64,000 bases of DNA from Panagrolaimus kolymaensis (lineage: Eukaryota > Nematoda > Chromadorea > Rhabditida > Panagrolaimidae), in contig JAJQJQ010000003.1 of NCBI GenBank assembly GCA_028622995.1, positions 4,526,001-4,590,000 on the forward strand, read 5' to 3'. The translations under genes were made by a program, and so were the position numbers. Shown piece by piece: positions 48,901-59,700 of the stretch (its first letter is position 1; each line of letters opens with the position of its first letter). The notes beneath the pieces are model-generated. The model was not told where the DNA came from and searched no databases. It was given only the letters and a program-made list of their open reading frames with translations.

Positions 48901-49964
48901 GATGTCCGTCGTCTATAAGACAATGCATTTTCATTCCGTTATCGATGATTTTGTCATCATCGCTGGTGGATGGACAATAAAAAAAAACGACGGACAACAA
49001 TTTTGTAACTTTTTTATTGACCAAACTTAAATTTTTTTCTTCATAAAAAATGGACAAGAAAAAGACTCATGATTGTTTGTTTGTTTGATTTACTTTCTGC
49101 GTGTGAAAATAATTATAGCAAGCGTTATTATCGTCGTCCGGAAGTAGTGAGTAATCTTTAAGTAAGCAAGTTTGTTTCAAACAATGAGAAACATACAAAG
49201 ATTAAATTCGTAATTCATTTTTTCTTGTTTGTTTAAGTCTTTTTGCAAACTTTACAATTTTGTAGAAAGTTTTTTAAGAATTGGAAAAAAATTTGTTTAT
49301 TTTTATAAGAAAAATCAGAAATTTGATATTAAAAATTTAAAAATAATATTTCAGTTGATCCATGAATTAAAAGCGAAAACAAATCACGATGTCATTAATG
49401 GTCAAAATAAAGAAATAAATCAGCTGGTGTTCGATGTTATTTACATGTTAAGAGTGCATTTGTTAGAATTAAGCAAACTCAAAAAATTAGTTGAAAGATT
49501 CAAAAATAAATACACAGGTATACAATTTTAAAGAGTAAAAAACATAATATGCAAATTTCAAAATAATTTCAGCAGTTTTAAAGAAAACGATTTCTCGCGA
49601 TTCTGAGTTCCATTCTCTGAGTGATAGCGACGATGACAACTTTTTAGATGATATATATGCAAGCAATTTTCCCATCGCTGGCGCTGGAGCTTTCTTTCCT
49701 GGACCTTATTTGCCTCAATTTCCGCCAATCTTGGATCCAACATTGGATTCACAAAATAAAAATCCATTTTTAAATGTTTTCAATGCAAACGAAAAATTCT
49801 TTTATGATCAACAAAATAATTATTTATTGCAATTAGCTTATCTTGCAAATACTCATTCCATGCAGCCGCCGCCATCTTTACCTCCATCAACTACTACTAC
49901 CTCATCTTCTCAAGTTAACACTTCTAATAATACAGTAAACCCATCATCAAAGATAAATAAATGA
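45967..49964 (+). CDS. Short Meis-type protein lacking a homeodomain
   Basis: Exons 45967-46035, 46150-46227, 49355-49517 and 49573-49964; 233 aa, all joins in phase. Together exons 1-3 rebuild a Meis/PKNOX N-terminal domain: NHYLFPVIELLQTKCENVT aligns with the family's HPLFPLLALLFEKCELAT, then VEDMFK/LIHELKAKTNHD, then MLRVHLLELSKLKKL for VLRFHLLELEKVHDL, and KYTAVLKKT for RYITCLKGK. This domain binds PBC-class homeoproteins. The C-terminus is Ser/Asp-, Pro- and Asn-rich and ends at a stop with no homeodomain. It may act as a partner-binding modulator; C. elegans has a short Meis-related gene, psa-3, that is a candidate relative. The 3.1-kb intron 46228-49354 contains a whole gene on the other strand. 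Confidence 0.8.
46308..48536 (-). CDS. Mucin-like secreted protein, nested gene
   Basis: Exons 48536-48495, 47968-47838, 47771-46522, 46471-46412 and 46363-46308; 512 aa. Signal peptide MTSILFLLFLALFT plus LNLFCNAEKCC. The main body (about residues 60-475) is rich in Ser, Thr, Asn, Gln and Pro (TTTT, SSST, NNQPQQ) with Tyr/Pro/Gln patches near the start (PQSYYQLPGYLPPQ), so it is probably heavily O-glycosylated. The last exon ends in a short hydrophobic stretch (FLCLLSTASLYLINAFL), which could be a GPI signal. No known domain. The gene lies completely within an intron of the Meis-type gene on the opposite strand. The 526-bp first intron is T-rich. The terminal exons are less certain than the long exon. 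Confidence 0.75.
48708..48725. repeat. (AAT)6 microsatellite
   Basis: Six AAT units in the intron of the Meis-type gene, upstream of the nested mucin-like gene. No feature depends on it. Confidence 0.85.
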
Positions 49965-50798
49965 TAAAATCAAACTTGTTTTTGCTGGAAATAAACTAAA
50001 AATTTATTACAAAAGAAAAACCAATAAAATTGTTTCTTCGTTTTGACCTCTCATAAATCAAATTCTTTTTTTATTACTTCTTTTTAGTTTGCTTCTGTTT
50101 AGTTTGTTCCATTTTAGTTTGCTGTTTTTTGTGTGTTAGTCAATGTTTATTAATCTAATAAAAAAGACGCATAAGCAACAATAATTTTTTTTGTTCTAAC
50201 AATTGTCATCAAGTGCTTTATTTCCATAATTTTTTTTATTGAAAAAGTCCTACTTTAAAATTCATTGACAAAACAATTCATCCATTGTTGGACGTCGCCG
50301 ACGACGACGACAAGAAACAATTCCAACAAAAAATAAAATAAAAGTTAGCAACGACATTTGACCAAATTGAATGGCGCGTGAATACATCAATTTTGACAAC
50401 AGCCGTCTAGCTCATTACCATCGAGTTTGGCACGCCTGAACGAAGAAAAAAAAGAAAGTGATGGCCGATGATGATGACAGTCAAGCAAGCAGTAACCACA
50501 AAAAAAGCTATTCCAGAGGCAGAAGAAGAAGAGAAAAAGCTCATTGACTCTTAAAAACTGACCAGCTGACCACAAAAAAAAAATAGAGTGAGGGAGATGA
50601 GTGCGCGCCTGTCGTTGACCTTTCAAGTATTTCCAAAAGTACTTCTTTCCTATATATTTTTTTCTTTCGGATTCTTCGCTATTGTGGATAATATAATTGG
50701 CTTAACTTTTTTTATATTGCATTTTGTTTTTTGTTTTTGTTGTTTTTTATTGCAAATACATATAAACTTTTTATTATTATTTCTCCTTTTTTTTGAGA
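49965..50798. other. Spacer before the Ig receptor gene
   Basis: Contains the 3' UTR of the Meis-type gene, a GC-richer patch around 50290-50620 and a Phe/Leu-rich frame 50588-50821. That frame begins with a signal-like segment (MSARLSLTFQVFPKVLLSYIFFSFGFF) but no donor links it cleanly to the next exon. Confidence 0.4.
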
Positions 50799-53700
50799 AT
50801 GGTAAAAACAATATGGGCTAAGTCTCAACAACCTATTACATTACCTTGTGATTTGCCAATACCGCCAAATGGTAATTACGAATTAGAATGGCGGAAGGAA
50901 GGAACATTAATTTTCAATGCATACGGAAATGATCCCGGGTTTACCGTTGATGAACTTCAAGGTGAGTAGTCACATTTTTTTAAAATTGTTTTATTTGTTT
51001 TCTTAAGCTTTTTTGGGGATATTTTATTCTTTGAATATCCTTATTTGATATAAGAAAAGAAAACTTTTGTACCACACCTTTTTGAAAAGAAAAGAAAAAA
51101 GATGAAAAAAAACTTTTTTTTCTTTTTCAAACAGTTATTTTGTAAAATACCTGTTTTTAATCTCTTTGTTGATAACTTTAGAAAAAATTTTCTTACTATA
51201 TTATTTTCGTTGAAAAAATTTTGTGTTTTAATTTTAATGAAACCTTGAAAAAAATGAAATGAATGGCGCCGATGTGAGGGTTATTTTTTTCTACCTTTTT
51301 CGACATGAGTATTTTATTTTGCCAATTTTAAAATTTAAAGAAAAAAGAAGGAAGGAAAAACAAAATTATTGTTGTCTCTTTTGATTATCTCTAGGACGAC
51401 GATCTTGACCTTTTTTTGGAAAAGTTCGTCGTCGCTGCTACACTTTATTTTTTTACGCGGGATAATTTATATAAATACACAACCGCCCTGAAGACACATG
51501 GTAAAAAAAGTTTTTTAACTGTACAATTTTTTTTGTTGTTTTCTAAAAAAAACAGAATAAATCGAGTGCTCTTTTTTTGTACACAAAAAAGACATTTGTT
51601 TTAAGAAAGTTGAGATGTAATTGTTCAATGACAAGGAAATTGATCATCTTCTTTTTTTCGCAGATTTACAGTTACATAGTTTTTCCAAAAAATTCAAGTC
51701 ACATGGTTGTTAATTTTATCAGGGGCATTGAACTTGTACCTCGATTTTTGTTTTTTGTACAACAAAAAAATTAACAAACAGATTTTAAAATGTACAAAAA
51801 AGACAATTTTTCTTTTACTTATCTTTTTGTAACAAAACAAAATAAACCATAAACAATTTTTGCTTTGCTTTACTTTAATTTCTCTTTTTTCTTTTCTTAT
51901 TTCTTTTTCTTTTTTTTTTTTGCATAAAAGTACAAAAAAAGAAATGCATGTCTGCAATAAATCAATTTAGCACCATATTAAGGCGTTAAATGTCTCACCA
52001 CCGACACCCAATAATTTAAAATGGAACAATCGCGCATTTATTTATTGCTTCGCTTTGTTTCTGCTGCTGCATGCAAACGTGGAAAATTTATCACCTTTTC
52101 ATCTATCTATCCCCCGTTCGTCTCGCCACTAGACGTCTTCGACCTTCTTTTGCGCCTTTCTTTTTCTCCATCTTATTATTGAATATAGAAACAAATAATA
52201 CGATGGCCCCACAGATCGCAAAGATCAATGAAAAAAAAATGTAAATAAGTTTTGACATTGCCAGACAACATAAATGTCGTCAAAAAATGAGGCTTGATTT
52301 TTGTTGACAAATGAGAAAAAAACTTAGGGTTGCCCTCTGCCACCTTTTTTGTCCTCTATTTTATTTCTTTTATTTGTTTTTAATAATAAACAAAGTAAAT
52401 TAATCTCCATCGTAGGATGTGTGAAGCCGAATTGTAGTTCTTTAGTTTAAAATTTACATTTTATTATTTTTTTTCTAATCATTACAAATAAACTCTAATA
52501 ACAGACTACAAAGAAAATTTTAAACAAAAGAGAGGGATTTTTATAGACACAAACAAATAAAATCTTTGCTCAGACGAAATGCAAAAAATGCAACAATACA
52601 CGCGCGCGTCCCAGACAAAAAAAATATTGAGTGATGACGCTTTTTTTTTATTGCGAAGAAAAGGATGGCCCGCATTTTTTCTTAACAATAAATAATAGAA
52701 TCAAGTAGGACAAAGTAGAAACAATGCCTTTTTTCATAATTATGAAACCCATATAATAAAATTATAATAATGATAATTTTTTGAGAGTAAAGAGGTTGTA
52801 AAAATTAAGGGCTATTGCAACACAAATAAAAGAGTTAAAACAAGGATAAAATGGAATGCTTCGGAAAAATGTAATTGCTGACGACGACAATAAACAACAA
52901 CAACAACACAAAAAAAATGCAGAAAATAAATTAAAAATACTAAATAATAATTATAATAGTAACCAGTGATAAATATACCAACAAGAAATTTCTAAATAAA
53001 AGTGTAAAGAATGTTTTAGGAAATATTGTGTGTATGTTTTTTTTTAAAGAAATTAAGCTCGTATCGGAGACCCTGAGACACTAAAAATAGATGAAAGCGA
53101 AAAAAGAGAAAACAATAAAATAAAAAGGTTTTTTGAAACAACAAAATACAAAAATAGACTTTTTAATGAAATTAATTAACCTCTATGCCATTTATTATTT
53201 ATAAGTGATAGTTTAACGGGCTGAGAGAGGCCATAGGTATTAGCTGCAACCACAACAACTTCATCTGCGCCATTTATAGTTTTACTAGTGCTAGTGATGG
53301 ACTTCTTATCCCAAATGGCATGATGTTTTCTCCAATAAACGTGATAGAATTCAACTCGTTCAGCATCTTTCCAGCTTAGAACGACTTGGGCATCAGAACT
53401 TGATGAAACTTTAACATCTTTTGGAGCTGAAGGACGTTTGAGAGCACCATTATATCGACATTCCACTACATCGTCCAAATGATTTTTACATATTGCAGGC
53501 ATTTCATTACTTGGGGGTATTTGACTATCGCATAAATACATGCAAGCTCTAGGAACTCGAGCCCGCAAGCAACAAGCACTATCATCCACAGCTGGCATGG
53601 CACATGATAAAACTTTGCCAATTTCAGTACTGCAATTTTGTGGGATATTTGGTGATCGTCGAACTTCATTTTCTAATCCACACATATTCATGCAACGTGT

Positions 53701-56700
53701 TTCAACTCCATGGTATTTACAACAAGCAAATGGTGTATCTGGAGGCCGAGTGTCAGGCCGACTGGTTTCTGCTTGAACAAGTTGAACATCTGCATGAGCT
53801 GTCCCAAATTCATATGATACATGACATCGATAGGTTGCATAATCATCTTGATTGGTGTTTCGTATTTCAAGGGTTGTCACATATTCTCGGGGTTTACCAA
53901 AGGAAGAAACATAATGGGTTAAATTGTAGCGGGCTCCTTCAAGCTGTTTAAAGGATTTACCTTGTCGACGATGCCATTCTAATCGTAATTTTGAATGGGT
54001 AACTCCACTAATTTGAAATCGACATGCAAGAATAGCAGAAACAGCATTTTTGGGTGAACTTACAATTTCACGATATGCAAACATTCGTGGAGCACTTCCA
54101 GCTGTTTGAAAATGAACCTTTTCTGAAGCTAATGATTTTCGTTTGCCATCTCGAGCCACAGCAATGGCATAACAATAATATTTGGTTCCAGGTTGTAAAT
54201 CATCCAAAGTAACATGCATTGAACGAGTTTCTTTCACTATTTTAGCATTTGTATTTATCGTGGAATCATTTTCCACGCAAACAACTTGATAATAATGTGC
54301 GAGATCTGAATTAATAAGTGGTGCCTCCCATGATAATTGAATAGGTTTGGATGGAATAATTTCTGGAATAAGTCTTTGAGGCGCAGATGGAATATTATCA
54401 TAACCCTTTTGAAAGCATGTAAACATGGTAGGAAGATTTATCGCTATACATGTTTGATATCCCGTCCATGGAGCATCTTCAAGACCTTCGCCTTGACAAA
54501 GACCAAAACATGCATTTTCTTCTCGATCTTTTGCTTCCGTTTCGCAACAATGTGAATGATTTCTTCCATCTGCAAGACACTGCGCAATAGTTTTTAAATG
54601 TTTTGAGCAGTTATTTCTTCTTTCAAAAATATCATATACATCAAAATCTCCAGGTGGGCTGGATGGATTGCAAAGGGTTTTAACACAAATATCTGGAACT
54701 TGATGTTTTCGACAACATTGATCCACCGCGGCGCCATTAGCATAAGTTAAAAAAAATACAACAATAAGTAGCATTTTGACCGTAATCAATATTGACATAA
54801 TATAATAATAATTTTAAAAAATAAAATAAAAAATAAAATAAATTATCGGAATGGATGAATTAAGATTTTTAATTGAAATTGATTTTATTGGTAAAATGAT
54901 TGCACAAATTTTGATGGGGTTGTTGGTTGTTGAGTGGAAAAAGTCGAGAGCAACAAAAAAAAGAATTTGAGATGAACTGCGGGATGAAATGAATTGAATA
55001 AAGAAAAAAAGAGGAAGTAGGTTAAAATAAAATCAAATAACTTTGGGGCGTCAAGATGATGCTCTAATCGAAATAAATATATTTTTAAAAATATATAAAT
55101 GCGGAAGAGAAATTGTAGCTTTTTAAGTGATGAAAATTAAGCTGGCTACTCAATATCCTTTTTTAATGTTAAAAAGGTTTTTTTTGATCGTTGAGGTTTT
55201 TTGGTTGACAAATAAAGCAGCAAATTTGTTGTTAAATTAGAGAATCAATCGAATCGAATTCGACGCAAAATTCTAAAATAAAAATCACGGCTGGTAATAA
55301 TAATAATGTTGGATTATTAATTCAATGAATCAACAATGGCAATACCAAAACCATCAACGGCAACGGCAAAGCAAACCCGCAATTCAAAGAAGAAAAAAGA
55401 AAAAAGCTGAGTCGTTGAACGAAAAGGATGATAGAAGAGAATGGAACCACCGCTTTTGGGGTGGGACGAAAACGACGACGAATGAGATGGATGATGCTTT
55501 GTTGCGCACCTGGTTGACTGCTGCTGCTTTTGTTGCTTGGTTATCGACACCACCAAGAAAGCGATTGTTGCAGGTTTTGAAGGAGGGTGTTACTTCCTTT
55601 CTGAAAAAAAAGAATAAACGTAAAAATGAGTTAAAAAAAACATATTAAAAATTATATTTAAAACCCACGATTTTTCAAATAAAATAAAAAAAGTCGATTG
55701 AAAAAAAAATCACGTTTAAAGAATTTTGCAAGAAAAAAATAGAAGGAAAGGAAATAAAGTTGGAAAGGTCAAAAAGAGAGATGCTTTAGATATCGAAAAT
55801 TTTGTTGCATTTTTTTATGAGAAAAAAACGAAGCTTTTTTGATGTATTTCAAATATTTATAATATTGAAATATATTAGATTTTTTCCGTGTGTTTATTTG
55901 CGTGTAAGCTCTTCTTGCTCTGAAAAAAGAATGATTGTTGCAATGGTTTGGTTCCTAGACAACTAACTGCCCCCACCCAGAATTTGTGTGTCAAAATGTA
56001 TCTCTCTTTATTTTTTGATCCGCGCAACGACCTTTTAGCTCAAATATATATTCCTTTGAATCAAATAGAAAAAAAGGGGTTTGCAATTTTGGAAGCTGTT
56101 ACTTTTTTTAGTGCAAAAAACAAAATCATTTTTTTTAACAATTAAGCCGGGGGTATAAAAAAACAGGACGACGTTCTCGAAAAATACATTTATTGTCAAA
56201 GCTTTAACCCTTTGCAAAGGTGCGTTTTTTTGTTTCTCTGATTTTTATTTTTGCCGAAACAACAAATAAATGGTAGATATAAAGTGAAGTTTGTGTACTA
56301 ATGATTGCTAAAAGTTAGTTTACCGGTCAAAAGTTTTTTAGACTCTATCGAAGATAGATAAAGAGAGAGATGAGAGGGAAAACATTTAACTTTAAGAGTC
56401 CGGCAGCATTTGCTAAACAGCTTGTAATTGAAGAAAGAGAGAAAAAAGTAAAAAAGAGCAGTAATATGGTTTATTGTCTCAGCTTTTAACCCCTAATAAA
56501 CAAACAAATTGAGAAAAAAAAACGATGATTGCGGATTTGTTTTGCTCAACAAAAAAATTAGAAAAAATGAGTAACTTTAAAATAACAATTTTTTTTCTAT
56601 GAATTAGAAAAGGAAAGTATCGTAACTTTTTTTCACTTCTGAAATGCGCGGAGAAAGAAAAAACAAACAAACAAGAAGGAATCCAGGATGTTTTTTTGGA

Positions 56701-59700
56701 TATGCATGAAATTGAATAAACAACTTCTCTCCCCATTTAGCTCATATCTTTCGCAGTCACGGACGCTCCTTTCCTTCTCCGCCTACTACTTACTGCAGTT
56801 GATAAAACCCAACACCAAACACTGGTCAAAAAAGAGAAATTTAGTCCTCTTTTAGTAACTAACACCATTTCCTCAGATCCGGCTCCGCCTTTATTTAATA
56901 CTCAAAAAAAAAAAAAAAAAATACCCAAAGGGGCGTGAAAATGAAAACAAAATACATTTTAAACTTTCGTTTTTACTTTTTTTTTCATTTTTTAGGGATA
57001 TTAGATATTTGTTTTTGCGATAAACAACTTTTTTTTCTTTGCTCGAAGCTATAATTATGAAAGAGAGAAATAGAGAAATATCTTGTCTAGATCTGATGAT
57101 TTGGCGTCATGCCATAGATATATGTTGCAAGGTTATGATAAACGAAAGAAAATATAACATAGTATCGGATTAATAGGGACACTTATAGTACAAATAATAC
57201 ATAGATACATCGGTATATCTTACAAAATTAAATTTACTGCTAAAATTGGCATACATTAATGAAAAGGCTATTATTCAAAGAACTTGTTTGGTTTAAAATT
57301 GTTTTGATTAACATTTCATTTCACTTTAAAACGATTTTTTTCTCTTTTTGACTTCTTTTAAACTACAGTAATCTCCACAGAAGAAATACTCTTTAAATAG
57401 AGATGTTTTTTACTTCTTATTTAGATCATCTATTTATTTTAACATATTTTGAATGTTCATGACCAAATAAACGAAATAATCTCTAAAAAATGAAGATAAG
57501 CAGCGACATTGGTTGCTTTTGTTATTTTAGGTACTTATCCTTAGAATTTGCTCATATTTCTTAAAGCCCGATTTAGATAAGCTGTTGTTTTAATAATGAC
57601 TTTGAAGTATTATAAGAAATGCTCAAAGGCGATAAAAGACAAAACAACAAAACATACAATAAAAAAAGAAGATTGTAAACACATCCATTTTTTTGATCTG
57701 GTCTCAAAGGTGTTGTTAATTTACAAACTGTAACTTCTTCTTTTCACAAACAATTTCATTGATATGAATCGACTAACTCCTTCTTATTCTTTAACATTTC
57801 CTCCTCAACGGGTTTTTTGGGCCTCTCAATATTTTCTCAATACTATCCATTTTCTTTTGTGAAAGTGTTTGACGACGTAAAGGTCGTTAAACCGGTAAAA
57901 ACAAAAAAAAAATATTGAAAAAAGTTTTCTAATAAATAAAAGAAACCGGAGAAAGTGAAAAAAAAAAACAAGTATAGAAATACGTACGTATAACCAATTA
58001 ACTGTACTTTTTTGCTTTGTTTTTTTTCTTTCCATCCGTTTTTTCTTTTTTTGTTGTTTGACCTTTTCCATTTTTGAGGTAAAAATTTTTAACAAAATGA
58101 TGTGAAATAAAAAGGAAATCTTTTCTTATTTTCAATTTTTTTAGCGAATTGGCGTTAATCTAACCTCTAATTGAACTTTTTTATTTTTATTCAAAACATA
58201 ATGCACTAAAATAAAATCGGTCATTAAAAAAATTAATATACCCTAGGGGTTTTTTAAATGGTCATCCATCGTCGTCGGATCAAAAAGTCAAACAAAGCAA
58301 GCAAACAATTTAGGGCAAAGACGACGATGATACGTAATTTTCGGATGAACCAAAATAAAAAATGATATGTTTTTCATGGAAATGCTTTTAATGCTGCGGC
58401 TGCTGGGAATGACCTTGACTAATCCAATCTTCTAATTGTCACTTCTTTTTTAGGCCGCCTTGCAAGAGCATCAAATCTTGGAATCACTTTTCATGCGGTT
58501 AATGAAACTGATCATGCGACATATCAATGTGTTTTAACAAAATTCACTCGAAACGCTAAAGCATCACCCGAATTTGGGGCATTACTTCGATTAACAGTTT
58601 ATTGTAAGTCAACCTAATTTTATTAATTTCATCCAGAAAAGAAAAGAAAAACTCGTTTTTGCGGCAGATGATTTTTTTTAAATGTGACCTTTTGAAATCC
58701 AAAATAATTTTAAAGAAAATAAGATAAATGATTTAAGAAAGCGCAATACGTAATAATGAAATTTCAGCAAATCCCGTAATCACAAATCCATATTCCGGTC
58801 AAATATATTTTGTTAGCAAAAATGAAAAATTTGAAATTGATTGTAAAGCAAACGGTATACCTCCACCTGAAGTTGTTTGGACAAAAGTAAATTTGATAGG
58901 CGCCATAAAGTTGTGTGACGTTTTTTGTTTTTAGGCAAACAGAGTGTTCAGCCTTAATTCTACTTTGAGCTTTGGAAAATTGATTCAAAAAGATACTGTA
59001 TGTCAACTAGTTTTTTCTCTTTTTGATGTTGAGTTTAATGTTTTCTTTTCATGGGTTATAGGGCGAATACACCTGTCATGCAACAAATTTTGAAGGAACT
59101 ACACAAAAAACTATTGTTATTTTGCTTGCAAGTATGAAATTAATTTTCAGGTTTTTTCCAAAGTTATTATGGAAAATTTTAGATGGGGCAAGCATGAAAA
59201 AGGAACTCTCAAATAAAACAGTAATCGAGGGTTCAAGTGTATTTTGGCATTGTGAAGCTTTTGGATACCCAGCAAATATAACATATCACTGGTTTAAAGA
59301 AGGCACTCCCGTTACAGCCTTAGAACTTGGTCTTCGATCTCACATTCAGGTAAGGAATGTATAAGTGTTCAAAAGCAAAGTTCATAAACAAAAAAAAGAT
59401 AAAAAGTATAAATAAAAAATATCCATTATTTTTTAAGGAGGGGGAATTTGGAATTAGCTCTGTTAATCATAATGACATGGGTTGGTATACATGCGAAGCG
59501 AACAATGGCTTTGAAACATCTGCAACATCTAAGGCTTATCTGAATGTTCAATGTAAGTAACTACATATTGCACGATTAATCGTCAAATACAAATTCTTTG
59601 ATGTTTTATATTTTTGCAACAATTAAGCCAAAACAAAAAATAAATCAAAGAATAAAGTTCGCCTTTTTTTACAGATAAACCTAAAATAAAATCAACTAAT

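Noticed and set aside
50588..50821. Hydrophobic frame as signal-peptide exon of the Ig receptor
   Set aside because: It begins like a signal peptide, but there is no donor/acceptor pair linking it in phase to the Ig frame at 50799. Kept only as an open question.
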